A stretch of 64,000 bases of DNA from Amycolatopsis balhimycina FH 1894 (GTDB taxonomy: Bacteria; Actinomycetota; Actinomycetes; Mycobacteriales; Pseudonocardiaceae), in assembly GCF_000384295.1 (NCBI RefSeq), contig NZ_KB913037.1:2213975-2277974 (forward strand), given 5' to 3'. This document shows, in pieces, positions 49,960 to 58,223 of this stretch. Position 1 is the stretch's first letter. Each line of letters opens with the position of its first letter. The notes beneath the pieces were generated by a model. The model did no database searches. It was not told the DNA's origin and worked only from the letters and a program-made list of their open reading frames with translations. Both the position numbers and the translations under genes were made by a program.

Positions 49960-51882
49960 TCAGGGCGTGAACCGGTAGTCCTCCGGTGCGGGTTCGCGCA
50001 GCATCGACCAGTAATCCACCAGACGCCACGGGCAACTGATCCACGCGCGCCCGGACTTGTTGCGGTAGTAGCCGTTGGCCGTGCGCCCGTGCGTCCAGAC
50101 CGTCTGGTCGAGCTCCTCGTCGACGCGCCGGTTGTACTCATCAGTTGCTTCGCGCGTCGGCTCCATCGCCGTGAGCCCGTGCTCGACCAGGTACTGCAGG
50201 CTCTCCACGACGTAGTGAACGTGCTCCTCGCTGGTGACGTTGTGCCCGCCGCCATGGTTGGGAGCGGCGTTCGGGCCCGCCGTGACGAAGAAGTTGGGGA
50301 AGCCGGGCACGGTGATCCCCAGGTAGGCCCGCGGGTTCTGGTCGGCCCATTCATCGGCCAGCTTGACGCCGTCGCGACCCACCACATCGAGGAAGCCCAG
50401 GTATTCGAGCTTGAACCCGGTGGCCCAGATGATGACGTCGGCCGGGAGGAACTCACCTTCGGTCGTCACGACTCCGTCCGGCCGGATCTCCCGGAACGAC
50501 GCCGCGTGCACCGCCACGTTGTCCCGCTTGACGGCCTCGAAGAACCCGGGGTCCTTCACGATCCGTTTCGCGAACGGCGGGAAGTCCGGCGTCAGCTTCG
50601 CCTTCAAGTCGGGGCGATCGGCGAAACTCCGGTCCAGGTAGTCGAGGCAGACCTGCATCAGCGCGTCGTTCGCCGGCGAGGCCGACACGTGGGTGGCATA
50701 CCACTCCTGGTCGATCCGGGGGATGACCCAGCCCTTGTCGGCGGCCCACCAGTACGTCTTCACCCGGAACCATTGGTGGAAGTACGGGATGTTCTCCAGC
50801 GCCCACCGCATCCCGTCCGGGACGTCGGCGCTGACCTTGCGTTCCGGGATGACCCAGTGCGGCTGGCGCATGACGACGTCGAGCGACTCGACCTCGTCGG
50901 CGATGCTCGCGACCACCTGCACCGACGTGCAGCCGGTCCCCAGGACGACCACCCGCTTGCCGCTCAGGTCCACATCGGACCGCCATTCGGCGGTGTGCAT
51001 CATCTCGCCCGCAAAGGTGTCCTTCCCCGGGACGTCCGGGATCGACGCGCCGTTGAGCACCCCGGTCGCCGTGACGACGGCGTTCGCCCGGTACGTCCGC
51101 GTCACGCCGTCTTCGTGCACGATGACGTTCCAGACCTGCTCGTCCTCCAGCCACTCGCAGCCGAGGACTTTGGTGGAGAACGAAATGTTGGGGTAGAGGT
51201 CGTACTTCTCGGCGACACCGTGCAGGTAGTCCAGGTACTCGGGCCCCGTCGGGTAGTACTTCGACCACAGTGGGTTGACCTCGAACGAATAGGAGTAGAA
51301 GTGGCTCGGCGTGTCGACCGCGGCGCCGGGGTAGACGTTGCGCGACCACGTCCCGCCGAGGTCGTCGCGCTCCTCGAAGACCCGGTAGCGGAAGCCGGCC
51401 TCGCCGAGCTTGATCGCCGCGTTGAGCCCGATCATGCCGGCACCGATCACGGCCACGGTGAAGTGCTCGGGCGGCTTGCGGGTCCGGGCAACCACTGCTT
51501 GCGCGGGTTCGAAGCCACCTTGCTCGCGCAGGTGCGGAACGTACTCGGCACCGACGGCGTCGGCGACGCAGACCTCGGTCATCCGGCGGAACAGGTCGTC
51601 GTCGGGCACGGTGATCCGCGGGGTCAGCGAGCCGCCCAGGAGGTGCCGTGCCCGGTCGCGAACCTCGGCGGCGACCTCCGCGGGGTACTCCCCCATGATC
51701 ACCGTGTCGCCGAGCTTGGCTGCGAATTCGTCGACGAGGCCGGTGTCGCCGGTGAGGTGCACCAGTGCCATGAGCACGGCGCCGGGTTCGGCGACGTCGA
51801 TCGCTGCGGCCAAGGCTTCCTGGTCGACGTCGGTCACCGGGGAAACGACATGGGTGGGCTGGTCCGGGCGGATCACAGTCAT
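49960..51882 (-). CDS. Baeyer-Villiger monooxygenase, HAPMO-like
   Basis: 640 residues, the same length as 4-hydroxyacetophenone monooxygenase, including a roughly 140-residue N-terminal extension. FAD motif VIGAGMIGLN (146-154), Baeyer-Villiger fingerprint FAGEMMHTAEW (290-300) and NADPH motif GTGCTS (315-320). It inserts oxygen next to a ketone to give an ester or lactone. Downstream of, and probably co-transcribed with, the IclR gene (30-bp gap). With the esterases and lactonase of the neighbouring operon it forms a ketone-to-ester-to-acid route. Confidence 0.92.
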   Translation of the reverse strand: MTVIRPDQPTHVVSPVTDVDQEALAAAIDVAEPGAVLMALVHLTGDTGLVDEFAAKLGDTVIMGEYPAEVAAEVRDRARHLLGGSLTPRITVPDDDLFRRMTEVCVADAVGAEYVPHLREQGGFEPAQAVVARTRKPPEHFTVAVIGAGMIGLNAAIKLGEAGFRYRVFEERDDLGGTWSRNVYPGAAVDTPSHFYSYSFEVNPLWSKYYPTGPEYLDYLHGVAEKYDLYPNISFSTKVLGCEWLEDEQVWNVIVHEDGVTRTYRANAVVTATGVLNGASIPDVPGKDTFAGEMMHTAEWRSDVDLSGKRVVVLGTGCTSVQVVASIADEVESLDVVMRQPHWVIPERKVSADVPDGMRWALENIPYFHQWFRVKTYWWAADKGWVIPRIDQEWYATHVSASPANDALMQVCLDYLDRSFADRPDLKAKLTPDFPPFAKRIVKDPGFFEAVKRDNVAVHAASFREIRPDGVVTTEGEFLPADVIIWATGFKLEYLGFLDVVGRDGVKLADEWADQNPRAYLGITVPGFPNFFVTAGPNAAPNHGGGHNVTSEEHVHYVVESLQYLVEHGLTAMEPTREATDEYNRRVDEELDQTVWTHGRTANGYYRNKSGRAWISCPWRLVDYWSMLREPAPEDYRFTP

Positions 51883-51912
51883 CGGTTACCGGTTCCTTCG
51901 GAAGAATGGGGC

Positions 51913-52728
51913 TCAGCCGTGCGCCGCGACGGCGGGCGGCAGGATGATCGGACGGGGGCCACGGCCGCGAAGCCGGGTCACCCCGGAGGCCGCGTACCAG
52001 ATGTCCATCGCGGCCATCCGGACGGCGGCAACGGCTTTCTCGACGGGCATGGTCCCGGCGGGACCGCTGAGGGAAACGGCGGCGCCCAGCTCGGCTTCGG
52101 CGGGGCCGATCGCGGTGGCGACCGCGGTGATTCCCGCGGTGCACCACTGGGTGTCGACCGCCACCCCGCCACGCTCGCGGACCTGGTCCAGGTCCCGTCG
52201 CAGCTGCGGCAGGCCGCGAATGCCGTGGGAACTCGCCGCCGCCGGGAAGGTCAGTTCCGGCCAGGCCGATTCGTCGAGCTGCGCGAGCAAGGCGCGTCCG
52301 GCCGCCGAATGCACTGCGGATTGCCGGCCGCCCGGGCACCACGCCAGTTCCGTCTCGGCGCGGGTGCCGATGCGTTCGAGGTGGAGCACGTCCGCGGACA
52401 CGAGCACGCTCAGGTGGGCGGTCAGGCCGGTGGAGCGGTGGAGCGCGTGCAGGAACGGCAGCGCGGCCTGGTGGGCTCGGTCCCGCCGGACAACCTGGGA
52501 GCCGAGCTCGAACATGCGCAGGCCGAGGCCGTACTGAAAGCCGTCCCGTTCAACCCAGCCCAGGTCGACCAGCCGCTGCAGGATCCGGTGCGCCGACGAG
52601 CGCGGCAGGTTCGCCAGCCGCGAGATCTGGGCCAGCGTCAGCCGGGGATGACCGTCGAAGGACTGCAGCAGCGACGCCACCCTGTCGATCATCGCGGTGG
52701 GCGTCTCCTGGCTCCGAGCCGTCGTCAT
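51913..52728 (-). CDS. IclR-family transcriptional regulator
   Basis: 271 residues. N-terminal winged helix (LTLAQISRLANLPRSSAHRILQRLVDLGWVERDG) and C-terminal effector domain with HSAAGRALLA and the GITAVATAIG block. ATG at 52728 after GGAGG. Divergent from a TetR gene; a perfect 19-bp inverted repeat lies between. Probably controls the monooxygenase gene behind it and perhaps the aglycone operons, with an acid or ketone as ligand. Confidence 0.9.
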   Translation of the reverse strand: MTTARSQETPTAMIDRVASLLQSFDGHPRLTLAQISRLANLPRSSAHRILQRLVDLGWVERDGFQYGLGLRMFELGSQVVRRDRAHQAALPFLHALHRSTGLTAHLSVLVSADVLHLERIGTRAETELAWCPGGRQSAVHSAAGRALLAQLDESAWPELTFPAAASSHGIRGLPQLRRDLDQVRERGGVAVDTQWCTAGITAVATAIGPAEAELGAAVSLSGPAGTMPVEKAVAAVRMAAMDIWYAASGVTRLRGRGPRPIILPPAVAAHG

Positions 52729-52761
52729 CGTCACCTCCGGCACCGTTGCCTACCTTGCACA

Positions 52762-52780
52762 TTGTGCCAACTTGGCACAA
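52762..52780 (+). promoter_or_regulatory. Perfect inverted repeat between iclR and tetR genes
   Basis: TTGTGCCAACTTGGCACAA: two 9-base arms around one central C, 34 bp upstream of the IclR start. Arm length suits IclR or TetR dimers. An additional near half-site TTGCACA lies directly to the left. Confidence 0.75.
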
Positions 52781-52864
52781 ACTGACATGCGTGAGCGTAG
52801 CCGCGGGAGTTACCCCTGTAAACCAACCGCCGGGAATTTCCGCGGACGAAGTAGGCTCCGGACC

Positions 52865-53467
52865 GTGGTGAGGCCTACGTTGACCGAGCGGCGCGCCGAA
52901 GAACTGCGGCTCATGCTCGCGCAGACGGCGTCCGACATCTTCGTCGCGGACGGCGACACTTCCGCCACGGTCGAGCGCATCGCCGACGCGGCCGGCGTTT
53001 CGCCCCGTACCTTCTACCGGCACTTCCCGGTGAAGGAGGATGTGGTCCGGCCGCTGTTCCGGCGGAGTTCCGCTGAGGTCATCGCCCACCTTCGTGCGGC
53101 GCCGGCCGACAGCGACGTCCTGGAGACGCTCGTCTCGGCGTGGACGTCCCAGCTGCACGAAGGCTCATTGACCGACCTCGAGCGTCGCTTCCTCCGGTTG
53201 ATGTCGACGACGCCGCAGTACCGGCTGCGGTGGATGGAGGTCGACGACGAGCTGTGCGACGCCGTCGCCGAGTTCCTCCACCAGCGCATCGCGCTCGGCG
53301 ACCACCCGCTGTACCGCAGCCTGCCCGCCTACCTCGTCGTGCAGGCGACCCGCCGTGTCTTCGACTACTCGGTGTCCTCCGACTCCGGCGAGGACATCGC
53401 GGACCTGCTCCGGGACGCTTTGCGCAGCGTGCTCGCCGGCGTCTCCGCTCAGGCGAGCGGCAGCTGA
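52865..53467 (+). CDS. TetR-family transcriptional regulator
   Basis: 200 residues. HTH in ATVERIADAAGVSPRTFYRHFPVKEDVV; the helical C-terminal domain is variable and, from its GHPLYRSLPAYLVVQATRRVFDY-like part, of the actinobacterial type. GTG at 52865 or 52868, weak ribosome site. It ends 19 bp inside the oppositely oriented CoA-transferase gene, so the two transcripts overlap tail to tail. It may regulate the acyl-CoA operon. Confidence 0.88.
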   Translation: MVRPTLTERRAEELRLMLAQTASDIFVADGDTSATVERIADAAGVSPRTFYRHFPVKEDVVRPLFRRSSAEVIAHLRAAPADSDVLETLVSAWTSQLHEGSLTDLERRFLRLMSTTPQYRLRWMEVDDELCDAVAEFLHQRIALGDHPLYRSLPAYLVVQATRRVFDYSVSSDSGEDIADLLRDALRSVLAGVSAQASGS

Positions 53468-54648
53468 CCGAGCGCCCCGGAGCGGCGGAGCACAGCGATG
53501 TCATCCGGCGTGTATCCGTGCTCGGCCAGGACGCGGGCGGTGTCCGCTCCCGGCGGCGCGGGAGCCCGCGGCGGAACCGGCGCCGAACGGCTCAGCTTGA
53601 TCGGCACACCCACGCCGCGGTACCCGCCGTCGTCCACCACCATGGCGCGATGCCGCGCCTGCGGCGACGTCAACGCTTCGGCCACGTTGTTGACCGGGGC
53701 GGCCGGCACACCTCGCTCGGCAAGTTTCTCCGCGAGGTCGTCAGCGCCGACCGCGAGGAACAACGGCCGCAGCTCGGCCACCAGGTCTTCGCGGTTCGTG
53801 ACCCGGTCCCGGTTCCGGCGAAAGCGGACGTCGTCCGCGAGCTCTGGGCGGCCGAGCACGTCCGTCAGCGCGGCGAACTGCGCGTCACTGGCCGCAGCCA
53901 CGAAGAGGGTTCCCTGCCCGGCCGTGGCGAACACCTGGTACGGGGCGACACTCGAATGCGCTGCGCCCAGGCGCTCGGCCACCACGCCCGCGCGGAGGTA
54001 AGCCGCCGAATGCGGGTGCATCAGCGACAGCACGGCGTCCAGGAGCGTGATGTCGACCAGCTGGCCCCGGCCGCTGACCGATCGTTCCACGAGGGCGAGC
54101 AGGATGCCGGCGAACGCCTGGTGCGCGGCGGTGATGTCCACGATCGGGACGCCCACACGCAGTGGGTCGCCGTCCCGCTCGCCGTTGACGCTCATGAGCC
54201 CGCCATAGGCCTGCAGCACCGCGTCGTAACCGGGCAGGCCGCCGAGCGGGCCGTCGACGCCGTAGCCGCTGATCCGGCAGTAGACCAACCGGGGAAACTC
54301 CTCCGCGAGCCTCGTCTCGTAACCGAGCCCCCACCGCTGCATGGTCCCGGCTTTGAAGTTCTCCACGACGACGTCCGCGTCCGCGATGAGGTCGTGCAGT
54401 ACCGCCCGTGCTTCCTCGACCCGCAGGTCCAGCTGCAGGTTCGCCTTGTTCCGGTTGAGGCCTTCGTAGTAGGTGCTCATGGTCTCGGCGGCGTCGGCGA
54501 ACGGCGGACCCCAGCGACGCGTCTCGTCGCCCGACGGAGCCTCGACCTTGATCACCTCCGCGCCGTGGTCGGCGAGCATCTGCGCGCAGAACGGCCCGGC
54601 CAGCACCCGGCTCAGGTCGAGGACCCGCAGGCCGGCCAGGGCGCTCAC
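53449..54648 (-). CDS. Family III (CaiB/BaiF) acyl-CoA transferase
   Basis: 399 residues. N-terminal LRVLDLSRVLAGPFCAQMLADHGAEVIKVE, nucleophile candidate Asp142 in LPGYDAVLQAYGG and the C-terminal GVPAAPVNNVAEAL. It activates a carboxylic acid by moving CoA from a donor. GTG start overlapping the dehydrogenase stop (GTGA). In this operon it probably activates the acid left after ring or side-chain cleavage, so that the dehydrogenases can act. Confidence 0.92.
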   Translation of the reverse strand: MSALAGLRVLDLSRVLAGPFCAQMLADHGAEVIKVEAPSGDETRRWGPPFADAAETMSTYYEGLNRNKANLQLDLRVEEARAVLHDLIADADVVVENFKAGTMQRWGLGYETRLAEEFPRLVYCRISGYGVDGPLGGLPGYDAVLQAYGGLMSVNGERDGDPLRVGVPIVDITAAHQAFAGILLALVERSVSGRGQLVDITLLDAVLSLMHPHSAAYLRAGVVAERLGAAHSSVAPYQVFATAGQGTLFVAAASDAQFAALTDVLGRPELADDVRFRRNRDRVTNREDLVAELRPLFLAVGADDLAEKLAERGVPAAPVNNVAEALTSPQARHRAMVVDDGGYRGVGVPIKLSRSAPVPPRAPAPPGADTARVLAEHGYTPDDIAVLRRSGALGQLPLA

Positions 54649-55655
54649 CGCGAACCGCCCGTCACCAGGGACCACCACGCGTCTCCCCCGCCCACCGCGA
54701 GCTCGTCCTGCCATCGGCTCTCGTTCCCGAATTCCTCGCGCCACGCCCACAACCGGGTCGTCGCCGCACCGAGGTGGTGTTCCCGCGAGTAGCCGAGGGC
54801 GCCGTGCAGCTGGTGGCCGATCGCGGCGACGACGTGGGCGCTCGCCGACGTCGTCGCCTTGGCCGCCGCGACGGCCACGTCCGCCGCCGGGTCGCCGGCT
54901 TCGACCGCGAGCACCGCGGCGTCCGCACTGACCTGCATGGCGACGGTCTCGGCGGCGAGCGAGGCCAAGTGCTGCTGCACCGCCTGGAACCGCGCCAGCG
55001 GACGGCCGAACTGCTCCCGCTCGCCGACGTGGCGACGGGCCGATTCGAGCACCGCCCGCGCCGCGCCCGCAAGCTGGATCGACCTGGCCAGCGCACCCCG
55101 TCGCCGAAGCGCCTGCCCATCGACGTCGGGCGGAGCCGCCGCGGTTTGCGTCGCCGTGACACCGTCGAGCACGAGCGTGTCCCTCGGCTCACCGGCCAGG
55201 TTCTCGGCGCACTCGATCGGCAGCCCAGCAGCCGGCACCAAGACGACCAGGACCGTGTCATCGCCCCGAGCCAAGGTCACCAAGTGGTCCGCGTGCCGGC
55301 CCCACGGTGCCCGCACCCGGCCGGACAGCCGAGACGCGCCCCGGGCTTCGTCGAGGGAGGCGACCGTGAGGCCCTCGGGCACCGCGAGTCCGGCCCGCGA
55401 CAACAGCCAGCCGGCCAGAAAAGCCGACTCCGCGACCGGTACCGCTGCGGCGTGGAAGGCGAGCAGATCCACCACCGCGGCGAGTTCCCGCAGCCCGCCA
55501 TCGCTGCCGCCCGCTTCCTCGGGCACGCCCAGCAGGTGAAATCCGGCGCCGGCCAGGTCCTTCCACAGCGGACGGTCGAACCCCTCCTCGGGGTTGCGGC
55601 CGTTCAGCATCGCGCCGACGACCGAGCGGATTTCCGCGCGCAGGTCGCCGCTCAC
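54645..55655 (-). CDS. Acyl-CoA dehydrogenase, small subunit type
   Basis: 336 residues, shorter than usual, with a weak central domain but a clear C-terminal helical domain (AGAARAVLESARRHVGEREQFGRPLARFQAVQQHLA, then GHQLHGALGYSREHHL). Immediately coupled (GTGA overlap) to a full-size partner at 55652. Pairs of unequal dehydrogenases that form alpha2beta2 enzymes are typical of actinobacterial sterol and bile-acid catabolism (FadE/ChsE type). This one is probably the non-catalytic or half-site subunit. Confidence 0.85.
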   Translation of the reverse strand: MSGDLRAEIRSVVGAMLNGRNPEEGFDRPLWKDLAGAGFHLLGVPEEAGGSDGGLRELAAVVDLLAFHAAAVPVAESAFLAGWLLSRAGLAVPEGLTVASLDEARGASRLSGRVRAPWGRHADHLVTLARGDDTVLVVLVPAAGLPIECAENLAGEPRDTLVLDGVTATQTAAAPPDVDGQALRRRGALARSIQLAGAARAVLESARRHVGEREQFGRPLARFQAVQQHLASLAAETVAMQVSADAAVLAVEAGDPAADVAVAAAKATTSASAHVVAAIGHQLHGALGYSREHHLGAATTRLWAWREEFGNESRWQDELAVGGGDAWWSLVTGGSR

Positions 55656-56797
55656 CGGACCCCCAGCCCACGCGCCACGACCGAGCGCAGGATTTCGTTC
55701 GTCCCGCCGCGCAGGGTGAACGCCGGGGAATGCAGGATCCCTTCGGCGAGCAGCCCAGCCAGTCCGGGTGCCCCTCGCCGCGGTTCGAGGCCGGCCATGC
55801 GCCGCACGGTTTCCACCACATCTCCTTCGAAGCGGGAACCGATGTCCTTGACCAATGCGGCCGCGACGTCCGGGGAACGCCCGCCGGCCAGCGCAGCCGC
55901 TATCGACAGCGAGAGCTGCCGCAGCGTCCACGCCCGGGCCGTCAGTCTTCCCAGTTCCCGGGCCGCGACTGGATCACCCGTTTCGCGAACCACGTCGGCC
56001 CAGGCCCGCAGCAGCGGGACCGTGCTGAGCAGCCGTTCCGGGCCGGACCGCTCGTTCGCCAGCTCGGCGGTGACCTGCCGCCAGCCCGCGCCCCGCTCGC
56101 CGAGCAAGCTGCTGTCCGGCACCACGGCACCGTCGAAGACCACCTCGTTGAAGTGGTGCTCGCCGTCGATGGTCACGATCGGCCGGATCGCCACGCCGTC
56201 GGCCGGCATGTCCACGATGAACTGCGACAGCCCCGCGTGCCGGTCTTCCGGCGTGCCGTCGGTGCGCGCCAGCACCACCATCGCGTGCGCGAAGTGGGCT
56301 CCGGTCGTCCACAGCTTCGTACCGGTGAGCTCCCAGCCGTCGCCGACCGGCCGGGCTCGCGTCCGGACCGCGGCCAGATCCGACCCCGCGTCGGGTTCGC
56401 TCATCCCGATGGCGAAGAAGCACTCACCGCGGGCGATCGCCGGCAGGTAGCGTCGCCGCTGCTCTTCGGTGCCGTGGCGCAGGATCGACGGCGCCATCTG
56501 ACGATCGGCGATCCAGTGCGCGGCGACCGGAGCACCCGCCGCGAGGAGTTCCTCGGTGACGACGAACCGGTCCAAAGGCGACCGCTCGTGACCGCCGTAC
56601 TGACGCGGCAAGGTCATGCCCAGCCAGCCGCGCTCGCCGAGCAGCCTGCTGAACGCCGGGTCCGCCGCCGTCATCCAGGCGTCGCACCTTGGCTCGAACG
56701 CCCCGGCCGTCCGCTGGGCCGCGAGGAACTCCCACACCTCGGTCCGCAGGGTGTTCGCCGCCGGGTCCAGACGGTGCGCGGAGAGGTCGATGGTCAC
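55652..56797 (-). CDS. Acyl-CoA dehydrogenase, large subunit type
   Basis: 381 residues. The FAD/substrate region has FFAIGMSEPDAGSDLAAVRTRA and GTKLWTTGAHFAHAMVVLARTD; the C-terminus has SPAFTLRGGTNEILRSVVARGLG. GTG at 56797 after AGGAG. With the neighbouring shorter dehydrogenase it probably forms one heteromeric enzyme that makes an alpha,beta-unsaturated CoA ester of a bulky acid. Confidence 0.9.
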   Translation of the reverse strand: MTIDLSAHRLDPAANTLRTEVWEFLAAQRTAGAFEPRCDAWMTAADPAFSRLLGERGWLGMTLPRQYGGHERSPLDRFVVTEELLAAGAPVAAHWIADRQMAPSILRHGTEEQRRRYLPAIARGECFFAIGMSEPDAGSDLAAVRTRARPVGDGWELTGTKLWTTGAHFAHAMVVLARTDGTPEDRHAGLSQFIVDMPADGVAIRPIVTIDGEHHFNEVVFDGAVVPDSSLLGERGAGWRQVTAELANERSGPERLLSTVPLLRAWADVVRETGDPVAARELGRLTARAWTLRQLSLSIAAALAGGRSPDVAAALVKDIGSRFEGDVVETVRRMAGLEPRRGAPGLAGLLAEGILHSPAFTLRGGTNEILRSVVARGLGVR

Positions 56798-56805
56798 GCG
56801 GGCTC

Positions 56806-57552
56806 CTAAGTGGTGACGCTGCCGCCGTTGAGGTTCAACGTTTGCCCGGTCATCCAAGACGCCTCAGCCGACGCGAGGTAGACGACCGCGGCACCGACGT
56901 CCTCCGGCGTGCCGAGCCGCCGGGTGGCGATCCGCGCGGCGATGGCGTCGGTGGCGGGCCCGCCGGCGTTGGTCTGCAAGCCGAGCGCAAGGGTGTTGGC
57001 GGTGACGCCGAAGGGCCCGACCTCCTGGGAGATGTGCCGGATGAAGCCCTCGACCCCGCTCTTCGCCGCACCGTAGAGCGACAGGCCCTGATCGGAGCCC
57101 GTGCGCGCCGATCCCGAGGAGATCTGCACGATCCGCCCCCAGCCGGCGTCGCACATGTCGCCGATGACGGCCGTCAGGCAGTTCATCGCGCCGAACAGGT
57201 TGATCTCCACCGGCGCTCGCCACCGGGCCGGGTCGAGGGTGCGGAACTGCCCCTGCCCGAAGTCGGCGGGGATCCCCGCGTTGTGCACGAGAATGTCGAT
57301 GTGCCGCCCGAGTTCCGTACAAACCTGGCCGACACCCTCCCGTACCGCGTCCGCGTCGGTGACGTCGAAGGCGATCGGGACGGCACGCCCGCCGGCGGCG
57401 GTGATCTCGTCGCTTACGGTCTTGGCCCGATCGGCCACGAGGTCGTTCACCACCACGGCGGCGCCCTGTGCGGCCAACGCCCGCGCGATGCCCGCACCGG
57501 CGTTCTGGCCGGCGCCCGTCACGAGCGCGGTACGGCCTGACAGATCGAACAT
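56806..57552 (-). CDS. Short-chain dehydrogenase/reductase
   Basis: 248 residues. TGAGQNAGAGIA cofactor loop, HNAG, Ser in QISSGSA and catalytic YGAAK. ATG at 57552 after AGAGGA. Placed between the VOC gene and the dehydrogenases; likely a 3-hydroxyacyl-CoA or aglycone alcohol dehydrogenase. Confidence 0.87.
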   Translation of the reverse strand: MFDLSGRTALVTGAGQNAGAGIARALAAQGAAVVVNDLVADRAKTVSDEITAAGGRAVPIAFDVTDADAVREGVGQVCTELGRHIDILVHNAGIPADFGQGQFRTLDPARWRAPVEINLFGAMNCLTAVIGDMCDAGWGRIVQISSGSARTGSDQGLSLYGAAKSGVEGFIRHISQEVGPFGVTANTLALGLQTNAGGPATDAIAARIATRRLGTPEDVGAAVVYLASAEASWMTGQTLNLNGGSVTT

Positions 57553-57563
57553 CGATTCCTCTT

Positions 57564-57944
57564 TCACAGCTGCTGGACGATTTCGAGCAGGTGCCCTTCC
57601 GGATCAGCCAGCTCGGCGACCTTCACCCCGGCCTCGGGCAGGGACTTCGGCTCGGACCGCACCGAGCCGCCTGCAGCTCGTGCCGCGCGGACCGTCTCCT
57701 CCACATCGGCGACGGCGAACCCGAACACGGCCTCCCCTGGCTGCGAGCTCCCGTCGACGTAGCGGATCAGCAGCAGGGACGGTCCGTCACCGGCCGCGGA
57801 GCCCATGACGATCTCTTCGAACGCCTGATGACCCTCACCACCGGTGAACCGGTGTTTGGACACCTGCCCGAGCACGGTCGAGTAGAAGGCGGCTTGCGCG
57901 TCGAGGTCATCGACGACGATCTTGGTGAATGCGAAGGACGACAC
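57564..57944 (-). CDS. VOC-superfamily (glyoxalase/extradiol dioxygenase fold) protein
   Basis: About 126 residues: FTKIVVDDLDAQAAFYSTVLG opens the first beta-alpha-beta-beta-beta unit and FGFAVADVEETVRAARAAGG with LADPEGHLLEIVQQL the second. A metal-binding His/Glu set is only partly recognisable (the last Glu in LLEIV). Start uncertain: GTG at 57944 or further upstream. First gene of the acyl-CoA operon. Possible epimerase or isomerase of a CoA thioester, not provable here. Confidence 0.75.
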   Translation of the reverse strand: MSSFAFTKIVVDDLDAQAAFYSTVLGQVSKHRFTGGEGHQAFEEIVMGSAAGDGPSLLLIRYVDGSSQPGEAVFGFAVADVEETVRAARAAGGSVRSEPKSLPEAGVKVAELADPEGHLLEIVQQL

Positions 57945-58077
57945 CGGAGCAGTACAACGGCTCGGTGAGGGCTTCGGAGGACGTTGTTCCAGTGAGCGGG
58001 AGACCAACCTGAGGACGACTGGTCGCGCTCAAGGAGTCGGTTCAGAACAGGTTGCGAGGACATCTTGACGAAGCTCG

Positions 58078-58093
58078 GCTAGCACGTGCTAGC
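58078..58093 (+). promoter_or_regulatory. Perfect operator palindrome before the GH3-GH2 operon
   Basis: GCTAGCACGTGCTAGC, a perfect 16-bp palindrome, the consensus of the sites at 14499, 17311 and 17358. It lies in the divergent gap between the VOC gene and the GH3 gene, 131 bp before the latter. It probably places this operon, and perhaps the acyl-CoA operon, under LacI regulator 1. Confidence 0.8.
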
Positions 58094-58223
58094 GTGATTC
58101 GCGACTCCTAGCTGGGCGCTCGTCCCTGCGTGCCCGAACCGGGACGGCGGAGTCCACAAGGCTGTCCGTTGTGGTGCCGCACGGCTAGCTCGCGCCAGTT
58201 CACTAATCGCCGAAGGAGAATCG

